Shown here: positions 21,272 to 31,420 of the stretch, in pieces
Position numbering within the stretch: position 1 is the first letter of the stretch
Layout of the letters: each line of letters begins with the position of its first letter
From: Asparagopsis taxiformis
Lineage: Eukaryota > Rhodophyta > Florideophyceae > Bonnemaisoniales > Bonnemaisoniaceae
Assembly: GCA_030407315.1 (NCBI GenBank)
Contig: JALQPE010001685.1
Coordinates: 38,211 to 102,210, forward strand
DNA: 64,000 nt
Direction: 5' to 3'
The notes under the pieces: model-generated
Told to the model about the DNA's origin: nothing
Database searches by the model: none
The model's input: the letters and a program-made list of their open reading frames with translations, nothing else
Translations under genes and position numbers: made by a program

Positions 21272-24200
21272 ATGACGAATAAGCGCAGGCGCAACAGCAA
21301 TCCGATCGTTGACGACGCAACCGTGCCAATTCTGCGCGAACCCGCTAGCCCTTGGGAGGATTCTAGTGACATGGGTACACGTCGAAACGTAGGTCGCGCC
21401 GCCCGCGAAACTACTCTCGCTGGCAAAGACTTCCTCCGCCTCTTGCTGGATTTATTCGCCCACTCAAGTTTCGCAGACTTGACGGACAAGCCGGGAGGTT
21501 TCACATACGCGGACCTTGGCGCTTGGGTTGCGCAGGGCACGGAAGAACAATTTGTGGCGCTGCAAGGTCGACTCAGCATGTCCTTCAGCGGTCGTTCGAA
21601 GAATGCTGGAGTCGAGGCGGATGTTGCCGAAATCGTCATGGCAGAGATGAACGTTGAGCGAGCCAAGCAGATTGTTCGTCTGGCATTACCCATTGCCGAG
21701 TTTTCAAGACAGGATGAGCGTATCGGGCAATGGGTTGAGCACTGCATCCTTTCTGGGATCGTGCCGCAGACCTTCCTTATTGGATGTAACATGCTTCCTT
21801 CGCCACTACAGGCGCCGCAGCGCGGGGAACCAAGCGCCTTCGTTCTTGCTCCACCGGAAACGTTCGAGGTATTGATGTATTTCCAAGCGTTGTCTATCAT
21901 CCGAAATCACAACAAGAACCTGCCGCGTCGCCGAATAGGAGATGCGGCCGAAGAGGGGAACGAAGCCGCACGCGTCCCAGCCCATCGGAAAAGCACTAAT
22001 CGAGCTTGTTACGTGGTTCAAGTTTTATACCATGCTTGGACCGATGTGGCCTACGCCGCAAAGTTTTCCAGCTTCGAAGAGTTGATGGCGCCGTACATCA
22101 TTTTCGACAGCAGTGAGCATTGGTTTGACGTGCTCGATGAAGGTCTATTCGCACCGATGGAGCAGAAGCTAGATCTCTACCACAACAAAGCTCCCCTATC
22201 TCATCCTGATGGATATGGTGGAAAAGTAGAGACAAGAACCAGTGCGCAGCACAGTGCATTTAGGGACCTTGTGAGGAAGTTCTTCGACCGGTTGCAGTTT
22301 CTTATCGTCAACCCGGACCTGTACACCTGGCCGGAGTCCGACCGCTGGGGGGCACTGGAAATATACTTCTCAAGCGGAAATCCGGACAAGCTGCCAGCGT
22401 ATTTTGACACCCTCGACGAAGACGTTATGGCTGTCCTCCGCCCGGCACCACAAGCCGCGGACGCAGAAAAGGTCCCCAAGCCGGTTGATGACACTCCCAC
22501 TCGTCGCAACACAGGAGGGAGAGGTTTGGTTCCGTCGACAAGACACACAACCAGGCTTCAACTTGGACCTGGGAGGACCAGTCTTACTGCCCAAGGGCCG
22601 TCTCCCCCGTCACCGTCACCCCATGCGACAGAAGAGCAGGAAAGTGAAGGGCAGGCTCTCGCAAAGGACTTTCTTTCGAAAATGAGTCAGTATTGCCGGG
22701 TGTACGACGTCCCTTTCGAAGATTTGGTCAGTGCCGACGAGAGCCGAGAACACGTGCCCATCACGGGCAACGTTCAGCTCATTCTGACTGATCCGCCCTA
22801 CAATGTTCGTCGTAAGAGGAACGATTCCAACTCTTCGTACGACAGGCTAACTGCAGAAGATATGCAGGCTAGCATCGAAGTGTTTGACGAGCTGTTGCGC
22901 CCCGGTGGCCACGGCATCGTGTTCTGCTCGGTTTTGCAGTTCTACGAATGGTTCCATTACTTGGAAACGTACAAAGGACCGCAGTCAGAAGGCCCAACCG
23001 ATACTGCTGCCAGTGATGACGGGTCGGATGAAGAAGAGGTTACGTCCATGAATTCGGACTCCGAAGCATCGCAGCACAGTGGCGAAGAAAGTGCGGATGA
23101 GGAGGAGGACGAGGAGGAGGAGGACGTCGTTCGGAATTCAGTTTTCTTCGTTGACGAGGTACCTCTGTTGTTTGTCCGACTACCTGGGCACCTCTATCAA
23201 ATGCCGGGGCGGAAGAGGTACCAACGCATGAACATGGCAGAGGTCGCTATCCACTTCTGGAAGCGAGGTGTTCCGTTCAAGACCGGAAGCGAGATGGTGG
23301 CCTATAGGAACCACGGATACATGGACGGCACGTACCCGGCGTGGTGCAACGTCACCATCAATATGCCCGCCATCGATTCGAATGAGATGGTGTGGCGAAC
23401 AAGGAGCACAACCGGTGCTACGGTCAGAGTTCGTGCAGAGCAGAAGAGCGTCGCTCTCATGATGGAGTTGATCAGCCAGCATTCACAGCCTGGTGATATT
23501 GTTGTCGATCCATTCTCTGGCACTTTCGCAACGGGAAAAGCAGCTATGAGCTTGCCTGAGCACCGTGTTTTCGTCGGCAGTGACATGGACAAATTGTGTG
23601 TGGTACGATCGCTTCCAAAGCTGTGTGCAGTCATGTCACGTGTAATTCTTTCAAACAACACTGACATGAGGGTCACGACAGAAGCGAAACAGAGTGCTGA
23701 GAAGTTCTTGGCGTCCCCCTCTGTCACGATGCGTACGCAGAGGGAACGCAGGATCATCGAACCCCCACCTGGCCTTCCCCTGTACCAGAGGTTCCCGAAA
23801 TATATTCGGCAGTACCTCTGGCAGCTGTGCCCAGAGTCGATTGCGTCGCGCGAGCACATGGAGAAACCGGTACATTATTGGCCACCTTCCCTGCGCCGCT
23901 GGTTGCAAACTGAAAACCCTCGCGTGATGCGGGCACACGATTGTGTTGCGAAAAAATTGAGCGTTCGACCATCGCTGATTAAGCATCCAAATGCAGGAAG
24001 AGGGCTCTTCGCTGAACAGACATTTAATGTTGGTGACGAAGTATGTGCATACTACGGAACTGTTGTGTACTCTGATATGAGCAAGGAGTCGATGAGGTTC
24101 GCGTACGGAGAGGGTCACATGGCGATAACGAAGGAAACATTCTTGATGTATGCTATCAAGCTGTATGCAACAGCGGAGGACGACGAAAACATCGAGCATC

Positions 24201-24469
24201 CAATTTGGATTGTTCCGGCTCCGTTCTGTTCGGCGCAGTTCATCAACGACCCGCGGTATTTGCGAGGTGAGGACACTCCGGCGGAAGACACCAGGCGGAT
24301 GGCCAACGTCGAGTTTGTCGAGAACTACAGCAGCGGTTCGACGGGGAAGAAGCTCAAGGCGAAGGACCTAGAAAATCCGAAGATCATTGTAGTACGTGCA
24401 ATCCGCGATATCCGTCCGGGGCAGGAGCTCTACGTTCATTATGGGACAGCGTTTAGAGCATGGAATTAG
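21272..24469 (+). CDS. DNA amino-methyltransferase-SET domain fusion (1065 aa), intact
   Basis: ATG 21272 is the first ATG in the frame; the reading frame extends upstream without one. Residues 1-440 are not recognised. At about residue 507 is 'LTDPPYNVRR', the catalytic motif IV of DNA adenine-N6/cytosine-N4 methyltransferases. An acidic run follows at about 578-621. At about 746 is 'VVDPFSGTFATGKAA', the SAM-binding motif I. Motif IV before motif I is the order of beta-class enzymes such as CcrM. Residues 895-1060 form a SET domain: 'NAGRGLFAEQTF', 'YYGTVV', 'QFINDPRY' at the usual NHxC position and 'GQELYVHYG'. The protein therefore combines a predicted DNA methylase with a predicted protein-lysine methylase. 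AATAAA lies 32 bp after the stop. There are no introns or frame breaks. DPPY favours N6-adenine, but specificity is not provable here. Confidence 0.88.
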   Translation: MTNKRRRNSNPIVDDATVPILREPASPWEDSSDMGTRRNVGRAARETTLAGKDFLRLLLDLFAHSSFADLTDKPGGFTYADLGAWVAQGTEEQFVALQGRLSMSFSGRSKNAGVEADVAEIVMAEMNVERAKQIVRLALPIAEFSRQDERIGQWVEHCILSGIVPQTFLIGCNMLPSPLQAPQRGEPSAFVLAPPETFEVLMYFQALSIIRNHNKNLPRRRIGDAAEEGNEAARVPAHRKSTNRACYVVQVLYHAWTDVAYAAKFSSFEELMAPYIIFDSSEHWFDVLDEGLFAPMEQKLDLYHNKAPLSHPDGYGGKVETRTSAQHSAFRDLVRKFFDRLQFLIVNPDLYTWPESDRWGALEIYFSSGNPDKLPAYFDTLDEDVMAVLRPAPQAADAEKVPKPVDDTPTRRNTGGRGLVPSTRHTTRLQLGPGRTSLTAQGPSPPSPSPHATEEQESEGQALAKDFLSKMSQYCRVYDVPFEDLVSADESREHVPITGNVQLILTDPPYNVRRKRNDSNSSYDRLTAEDMQASIEVFDELLRPGGHGIVFCSVLQFYEWFHYLETYKGPQSEGPTDTAASDDGSDEEEVTSMNSDSEASQHSGEESADEEEDEEEEDVVRNSVFFVDEVPLLFVRLPGHLYQMPGRKRYQRMNMAEVAIHFWKRGVPFKTGSEMVAYRNHGYMDGTYPAWCNVTINMPAIDSNEMVWRTRSTTGATVRVRAEQKSVALMMELISQHSQPGDIVVDPFSGTFATGKAAMSLPEHRVFVGSDMDKLCVVRSLPKLCAVMSRVILSNNTDMRVTTEAKQSAEKFLASPSVTMRTQRERRIIEPPPGLPLYQRFPKYIRQYLWQLCPESIASREHMEKPVHYWPPSLRRWLQTENPRVMRAHDCVAKKLSVRPSLIKHPNAGRGLFAEQTFNVGDEVCAYYGTVVYSDMSKESMRFAYGEGHMAITKETFLMYAIKLYATAEDDENIEHPIWIVPAPFCSAQFINDPRYLRGEDTPAEDTRRMANVEFVENYSSGSTGKKLKAKDLENPKIIVVRAIRDIRPGQELYVHYGTAFRAWN

Positions 24470-24689
24470 GGTCACGAAAGATGTTTTCATTTCGACTACA
24501 AATAAAGCTACGTTCCAGAGTTGAAGTATATCATATAATGCAGAATGTCCAGCCACCATTAGTCCAGGGTGAAACCTATTCGGCAGTACTCGCCTGTCAA
24601 AAACCAATCGTTCACACTCTAGGTGCACTTCGTCCGAGCAGTGAACCTGACTGCTTGGTTGCTGTTATGCGTGCAGATGCAAAATACAA

Positions 24690-25800
24690 GACCAAGTTGA
24701 AATGGACGCCCGGTGGATGTCCAGCTCAGTTGCATTGCTGTCCAGCCCAGAAATTCTACAATTCAGGGCAGAAAAAATATTGCAAAAAACATCGATTTCA
24801 GCGGGTCGATTGTGCCGTACGGCACACCCCCATCTCAAAAACATGTTCACATGTGCATGTTTTTGAGAATAGCCCAAATTTTAATTCAAATCAGGGTGTC
24901 TAATTTGGCCACAACGGCCCCAGGAACCGACCGCCGCCCCGAGTGGGGTTGTCACTGGCTTCTGTAAGCACTAACTGTAAGGCTAAATGGCGTCTGACAA
25001 AGGGTCAATTTCAGGCTCAATACGCCAGGGACAGGTCTTGGTCCTTGTTCCATCATGGTCCCACCCCACTCTCTCACGACCAACCTGAAATGCACGTCCG
25101 GTGGATGTCCAGCTCGATTGCACTGCTGGCCAGCCCGGAAATTCTAAAATTTCGGGCACAAAAAAATTGTAAAAAATCAACGATTTCAGCGGGTCGTTTG
25201 TGCCGTACGGCACACCCCCATTTCAAAAACATGTTCACATGTGCATGTTTTTGAGAATAGCCCAAATTTTAATTCAAATCAGGGTGTCTAATTTGGCCAC
25301 AACGGCCCCAGGAACCGGCCGCCGCCCCGAGCGGGGTCATCACTGGCTTCTGTAAGCACTAACTGTGAGGCTAAATGGCGCCGGAAGATGGGTCGATTGC
25401 AGGCTTCAAGCCTAACTTATGCTAGGGAGAAATCTTCTTCCGTGTTTCATCATGGTCCCGCCTTACTCCCTCAACAGAAACACTACTCACCCATCACGTT
25501 ACTCATATTCCGTGCACTTTATATTAGTAGTGAACCCGCCTGCTTAGTTGCTGCAATGCGTGGATGTAGGCAGCACACGACCAACCTGAAATGGACGTCC
25601 GGTGGATGTCCATCTCAGATGCACTGCTGGCCAGCCCAGAAATTCTAAAATTTCGGGCACAAAAAATCTTGCAAAAATCAACGATTTGGGCGGGTCGATT
25701 GTGCCGTACGGCACACCCCCATCTCAAAAACATGTTCACATGTGCATGTTTTTGAGAATAGCCCAAATTTTAACTCAAATCAGGGTGTTCCCCGGATAAA
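24690..25800 (+). repeat. Hairpin-repeat cluster between methyltransferase-SET and dioxygenase genes (3 units)
   Basis: The hairpins are at 24834-24867, 25222-25255 and 25723-25756, each preceded by GTGCCGTACGGCAC. The first unit has the variants ATTCAGGGCAG and TTTCAGCGGGTCG, which also occur in element C at 46880-46935. Confidence 0.9.
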
Positions 25801-26132
25801 GGGGTGCTCGCAGCCGCCCCAAAAGCCGCCTAGCTTGACAGCTGTAATTTTAACACATTACACATCAAGGACACTGCCTGCTTCACGCCACCTCGTCAGG
25901 TTTCGAGAGCCCGACTCGGGCCCGTTCTGAACGGACACTCACATCTCGATTGCCTGTCTTGCATTCCAGCGGTCACGATAGGTGTGTACCTAACAAAATT
26001 TCGGTTGTATTGTGTTATTATTTCCAGCGATTGGCGTTCACGACCATTCTTCAACTTAACGTGAAACATACCATCCACATCACTCGAATACGTCAACGTC
26101 AACCATCTCTTTTCCTTTCCAACTCAACAACC
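25801..26132 (+). promoter_or_regulatory. 5' region of the ParB/dioxygenase gene
   Basis: This non-coding region lies between the last hairpin unit and the ATG at 26133. The reading frame continues upstream to about 25950 but without an ATG, so it is probably 5' UTR. It should contain the promoter. I see no clear TATA box. Confidence 0.4.
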
Positions 26133-29100
26133 ATGGCGGATACGCATTTCAGCAGTTTGTTTTCAACGGTTTGCGGCGATCAAGTGAGCGCGTCAGCGGA
26201 GTCGCGCGGACTCAAGCGCGGCGTCGATGTCGACTTGTTTGCGGACGTGGACGGTGCGGCTGTGCATATTGGGACGGCTTCGGTGAGCACTGCTGGTGGC
26301 GATGTTGGCCTTCCGCGCACGCTGCACAACCACAAGCTGCCGGAAACCGACGAGGCCGACTATATCGTCGTGCGCAACATTGCGACTAAGGACAAGTTCA
26401 AGGACCTCCCGTTCCCGTACATGTTTGATGGCGCCGAGGGACCGCCGGAGACGATGGGTGGAGCATACGCCGCGGCGTTTTACCCTTGGGATACTCGGAT
26501 GATGCGCCCCGCTGCGGAGGATGGCTCTAGCGACATTCGTACCCCTGCTGCAGCGTCAAACTTCAACGCAGCGACGAACCAGGCCAGCTCGGGACGGATG
26601 CCCAGTACCGGTCCAGCAGGCGAAATCACTGGTTCGGGGGGTACGAAGCATCCAGCACGCTCCGTCCCGGTTTCGGGAGGCACGAAGCGCCCTGCTCGCT
26701 CTGCCAGAGCCTCCAGTGGAGGCACGAAGCACCCTGCTCGCTCCAACGTCACCGAAGCTACTACGCAGGACGTAACCGAGGTGGACGACGAACCGGAGGT
26801 GGCGGAAAGCATTCGTGAGCAGCAGGGGACGCAAATTATGGTGCCCAAGTTTGTGACGTCGGATTACGTCGGAGAAGGAGCGACTGTGTTGGTGAGGCAG
26901 CTAGTGGAACCGGCCGTGACCCTTCGCGATGTCAAAGAAGACCACGTGGAGGACCTGCGCAACAATATGTTGGCGGTGGGGTATGTGAGCTCTTCGCGTA
27001 TCACTGTGACGGTGCTGAGGTCGCAGAACACGCATTTGTCCGCCGACACGCGTCTGTTCCAGAATGGCAAATTCCATGCCAATGCGAACGTGACCGTGAT
27101 CGACGGACTGCATCGTCTCAATGCTATGCATAGCATTGCGGATGACTTCACGCGCCTCACCCGTATGCACAGAACCAAGCTGCCACAGGAGGCAAACCGC
27201 TTGCGCTGGGTTACTCAGCCTCTGGATGTGTACTACCTTCGCCGCAAGGACGACAGTGATCTCCAGCCTCATGAGATCATCCACAAGAGTGCAGAGTCGA
27301 ACCATACGACTGGGACGCAACTGACGGAGCGCTCCCTGGTTCGAATCTTGTCGTCCATCCAGCAGTTCATCCGTACGATTGCTGTTGCAAATAACGTGGA
27401 AAACGCTGGCGACTTGCGTGAGTCTGATGTCATCCGAACATTGTTCGAGGCGCAGTTCATGGGGATGATGAATTCAACGAACACGGCCCGGCGGTGGACG
27501 CGTTTGGCTATAGCAACGCTGAAGCATCCTGTTCTCGACGAAGTGTTGCGTGAGCTGAACAATTCCGAGCGCCGCAACGAGATTGGGATAACGCACCTGG
27601 ACCACAAGATAGTGCGCGAGTTGCTGGAAGAAAACTTTGTCTTCGTCTTGCGTGGTCTTTCGGAGTACTTGAACCCTGCTCATGGTGGACGTCCGGATGG
27701 ACGCTTTGACGTGAACGACTTCTATACATACGTCCGTCGCGTGACTGCAATAGCAAATTCTCTGTACGCTGCGTATGGGCGCCCAAAGAGTATTATGCGC
27801 AAGTCATTTCTGAGCACAGAGATGGCAATTGGGTCGGTTAAGCAGCCGAAGGAGTTGCAATGGCATCTCACCAATGCCATTGCAATGTATAGAGGGGACG
27901 ACCGGAGCAGTGAGGTTCGAATGCGACGGAGAACCACGCGTTTACAGGATTTGGAAACGAACTTGAAAGAGTTTTTCAATCCGACATTGAAGAAGAAGAC
28001 TAAGGCTCGACGCAAACGCCGCCCTTCTGCTGCCAATGTGAGACTCACTCACAAGAAGCAGCGGAATGTCGAACATGAGCCTGCTTCGCATGGCATCCGC
28101 CGCCGTTCACAGCGACTTCGCTCGACGGGGAGCACACGCCTCGAGGAAGAAGAGCCGGTTGTGGTACAACAATCCGCCGGGGAAGAAGAGCAGGCCGTTG
28201 TTGATAAACCCACCGATCAACAACAAGCCACTGCTTCCGGTGATGAGGTTGACGAAGACTCCGCCCGTTCCCCCGATTCTGCCGTTGAGATTGTCCCCCA
28301 AGATAACCAACGTGCTGGTGCGACTCCCTCCAACCAAGAATCTGTCCATACCGCTTCGGACGAGGAAGACAAACAGGGTGCAGACGTGGGCCAAGTCGAA
28401 AGCAAGGGGGTCCGCGAAGTGACAATTACATTCACTGTTCCGGAAGGAGTGGAAGTCGATGAAGACGGTTACATCGTTCGTGACTCTCCTTCTGAACACG
28501 ACCTCCTGTTCGACGACCGTATGCCATCTCTTCCTGACGATTTCGAAGTCAAAGACCGAGCTGAAGGGCATCATCTGGCGCAGCGTCCCGCGGACGTCAT
28601 CGCATCGGTGAGGGTTGGCTGTCTGCCCCCGATTGAGCTCAGGTTGTTATTGGAGAGTGTGGAAATCGATGAGGAGGGCAGAGAGGTGAGGTATTTGAAG
28701 CAAGTGGCGATGGACCCTGTGTTTGAGGGGCTGCATATTCCGGAACAACATCGGGCTCGTCATCTTGTTTTCGAGATCGACACCATCTATCCGATGTTTT
28801 TCGCAGCGTGGAAGATGGCTGCCAAGGCGATGTGTGAGCCTACATCGACGTTTCTACCCTCGAGGCTGGACTTCGCCCAGGTTGCGCGAATGTCTACAAG
28901 CTGGAAGGATTCGTATGAGGCCGGCACTGGTATGGCGTACTTCCACAATTGCCGAACGGAAATCAACGAGCGAGGGTATACGGTGATGCACAATTTCGCG
29001 GATGTAAGCTACCTCGATGCGTCGGACAAGTTCCCATTTGACTTGGGTCTCATGGAAGAAATTCCTAACCAGGAATTGTTTCGGTACTTTTTGGGAACGT

Positions 29101-30089
29101 GGGAGGGGGAGGAGGTGCACAAGGACCCTGGGAACCGGCAGCTGTGGAGTCCCATTGTCAATACTGGGGACGATGAAACAGATGAGAAGAACCGGAATGA
29201 GGGGAGGGCTCGCTTCACGTCTACGCGCCACTGCCTGGTTGACTATGCCGAGAACGATGAGACGCATATCGACCGGTTCAAGTTTGTGACGCGGCGAGCC
29301 CTGCTGGATGTGTGGTTGGGAATCCTTGTCCGGCTGATAGGGCTGGAGGAGTGCGGTTTACCGGGAGAAAAACTTGTCATGCCGGCATCTGGGGGACGGT
29401 TTTTGATAACGGGAAAGGGGTGTCCTCGGCAGGTCCCACACAATGATTTCCCTGTTCCTCCTCGCGACCGCAAAGATCAACTTCCGGGTTACTTTGTTAT
29501 TGCCAACGGAGATGACCCATTCCCTATCTGGGTGTGTCCAGGGTCCCACAAGTACGTCTTTTCCAAAGCGCTGGAATTAGATATGTACGCCAAGACGATG
29601 AAGCTGAAGAAGGTAATCGTTCCGCCACGTTCAGTCTTCATCGGTCACGGCCATGTACAACATGCCGGGGCAGGGCATGTCGACAGAGTTGTGTCACACA
29701 CGACAACGAGGTATCACACGTATTTCAGGAATGCGTCGTATCCGATTCCCGACAATGTTTCGTTTGGTTTCATCAGGCGGTTGGGATTCGAAGAAGAAGT
29801 AATCGCCAATGCTCCGCGCCGGTCTGCCAGGCAAAGTCAACCGGCACCTGTCAATGTTCGCCACAAGACAGTTGTTCCCATCCCGGTCAAGAAAGATCGT
29901 AGGCCGAAGACAGGGCAACTCGGAATCATGCGGATGAAGACGACAGAAGCTCCCAAGAAGAGAACCCTCACACCGGGTCAAAAATTCATCTTGAGCTATT
30001 CAACTCCACAGTTGCCGATAACGCCTATTCTGCCGGGAGATCCTGAATATAGTGAGGACGAAGAGGAAGAAGAATTTTCCGACGGCTAG
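26133..30089 (+). CDS. ParB-like/2-oxoglutarate-Fe(II) dioxygenase fusion (1318 aa), intact
   Basis: ATG 26133 has a strong context (CAACCATGG) and is the first ATG of the frame. Residues 170-210 carry three copies of GGTK(H/R)PARS. Residues 235-420 look like a ParB/Srx fold: 'VEPAVTLRDVKEDHVEDL' and 'VIDGLHRLNAM', the G-x-H-R-x-x-A box. A helical middle part is followed by a basic, NLS-like stretch near 625-680 and an acidic low-complexity linker. Residues 1000-1220 resemble PhyH-type oxygenases: H-x-D at 1103/1105 ('PHNDF'), 'CPGSHKYVF', the distal His near 1177 and an Arg near 1193. Such enzymes hydroxylate substrates using iron and 2-oxoglutarate. Next to a DNA methyltransferase, a nucleic-acid or chromatin substrate is plausible but unproven. 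The end is very acidic. There are no introns. Confidence 0.85.
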   Translation: MADTHFSSLFSTVCGDQVSASAESRGLKRGVDVDLFADVDGAAVHIGTASVSTAGGDVGLPRTLHNHKLPETDEADYIVVRNIATKDKFKDLPFPYMFDGAEGPPETMGGAYAAAFYPWDTRMMRPAAEDGSSDIRTPAAASNFNAATNQASSGRMPSTGPAGEITGSGGTKHPARSVPVSGGTKRPARSARASSGGTKHPARSNVTEATTQDVTEVDDEPEVAESIREQQGTQIMVPKFVTSDYVGEGATVLVRQLVEPAVTLRDVKEDHVEDLRNNMLAVGYVSSSRITVTVLRSQNTHLSADTRLFQNGKFHANANVTVIDGLHRLNAMHSIADDFTRLTRMHRTKLPQEANRLRWVTQPLDVYYLRRKDDSDLQPHEIIHKSAESNHTTGTQLTERSLVRILSSIQQFIRTIAVANNVENAGDLRESDVIRTLFEAQFMGMMNSTNTARRWTRLAIATLKHPVLDEVLRELNNSERRNEIGITHLDHKIVRELLEENFVFVLRGLSEYLNPAHGGRPDGRFDVNDFYTYVRRVTAIANSLYAAYGRPKSIMRKSFLSTEMAIGSVKQPKELQWHLTNAIAMYRGDDRSSEVRMRRRTTRLQDLETNLKEFFNPTLKKKTKARRKRRPSAANVRLTHKKQRNVEHEPASHGIRRRSQRLRSTGSTRLEEEEPVVVQQSAGEEEQAVVDKPTDQQQATASGDEVDEDSARSPDSAVEIVPQDNQRAGATPSNQESVHTASDEEDKQGADVGQVESKGVREVTITFTVPEGVEVDEDGYIVRDSPSEHDLLFDDRMPSLPDDFEVKDRAEGHHLAQRPADVIASVRVGCLPPIELRLLLESVEIDEEGREVRYLKQVAMDPVFEGLHIPEQHRARHLVFEIDTIYPMFFAAWKMAAKAMCEPTSTFLPSRLDFAQVARMSTSWKDSYEAGTGMAYFHNCRTEINERGYTVMHNFADVSYLDASDKFPFDLGLMEEIPNQELFRYFLGTWEGEEVHKDPGNRQLWSPIVNTGDDETDEKNRNEGRARFTSTRHCLVDYAENDETHIDRFKFVTRRALLDVWLGILVRLIGLEECGLPGEKLVMPASGGRFLITGKGCPRQVPHNDFPVPPRDRKDQLPGYFVIANGDDPFPIWVCPGSHKYVFSKALELDMYAKTMKLKKVIVPPRSVFIGHGHVQHAGAGHVDRVVSHTTTRYHTYFRNASYPIPDNVSFGFIRRLGFEEEVIANAPRRSARQSQPAPVNVRHKTVVPIPVKKDRRPKTGQLGIMRMKTTEAPKKRTLTPGQKFILSYSTPQLPITPILPGDPEYSEDEEEEEFSDG

Positions 30090-30364
30090 ATAGCTTAACA
30101 ACTACTACTTTGGTAAACAATTATCGAGAATATAATCATCTCCTTTATCACTTCCAATCTATGAACCTAGTATAATGTACTTCCGTTCCATGCTTTCAAA
30201 CTAGATTGTCCATTCCCTCGTGGGTTGGAGCATGATTTCCAGGACGATTCCCTCACATCTCTAGACTCGATGGTCTATGGTAGAAATAGCAGAACAATTG
30301 GGTTTGTACGTGCTTCATCGCCTACTTGCTTCCGGTAATGGGTGGACGTGCACGATACACGATC

Positions 30365-31420
30365 AACCTGAAATGGACGTCCGGTGGATGTCCAGGTCAG
30401 ATGCATTGCTGGCCAGCCCAGAAACTCTACAATTCAGGGCAGAAAAAAATATTGCAAAAAACATCGATTTGGGCGGTCGATTGTGCCGTACGGCACACCC
30501 CCATCTCAAAAACATGTTCACATGTGCATGTTTTTGAGAATAGCCCAAATTTTAATTCAAATCAGGGTGTCTAATTTGGCCACAACGGCCCCAGGAACCG
30601 GCCGCCGCCCCGAGCGGGGCCATCACTGGCTTCTGTAAGCACTAACTGTAAGCCAAAATCGCGTCTTACGAAGGTTCGATTCCAGGCTTGAAGCCTAAGT
30701 TATGCTTGGGTGACATCTTTTTCCCTGTTTCATCATGGTCCCGCCTTACTCCCTCAACACAAACACTACTCACCTATCACGTTACTCATATTCCGTGTAC
30801 TTTGTATTAGTAGTGAACCCGCTGGCTTAGTTTCTGCAATGCGTGGATGTAGGCAGCACACGACCAACCTGAAATGGACGTCCGGTGGATGTCCAGCTCA
30901 GATGCACTGCTGGCCAGCCCAGAAATTCTAAAATTTCGGGCACAAAAAATCTTGCAAAAATCAACGATTTGGGCGGTCGATTGTGCCGTACGGCACACCC
31001 CCATCTCAAAAACATGTTCACATGTGCATGTTTTTGAGAATAGCCCAAATTTTAATTCAAATCAGGGTGTCTAATTTGGCCACAACGGCCCCAGGAACCG
31101 ACCGCCGGCCCCGATCGGGGCTATCACTGGCGTCTGTAAGCACCAACTGTAAGCCGGAGCCGGCTGCCGCCCCGATCGGGGCTATCACTGGCTTCTATTA
31201 GCACCAACTGTAAGCCAAAATCGCGTCTCACGAAGGGTCGATTTCAGGCTCAACACGTCAGGGAAAGGTCTTGGTCCTTGTTTCATCATGGTCCCGCCCC
31301 ACCCTCTCGCGACCAACCTGAAATGGACGTCCGGTGGATGTCCAGCTCGATTGCATTGCTGGCCAGCCCAGAAATTCTAAAATTTCCGAAAAATCAATTT
31401 TGTGGCCCAGCATCTCCTGT
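30365..31420 (+). repeat. Hairpin-repeat cluster downstream of the dioxygenase gene, element B (2 units plus partial)
   Basis: The hairpins are at 30505-30538 and 31005-31038, 500 bp apart. A third partial unit lacks the hairpin. A local duplication of the CCGCCCCGATCGGGGC block occurs near 31100-31200. Confidence 0.9.

Noticed and set aside
25950..26132. Upstream extension of the ParB/dioxygenase gene
   Set aside because: No ATG occurs before 26133, which has a strong start context.
26830..27400. Bacterial ParB partition locus
   Set aside because: There is no parA or parS, the domain is inside a 1318-aa fusion, and the surroundings are eukaryotic transposons.
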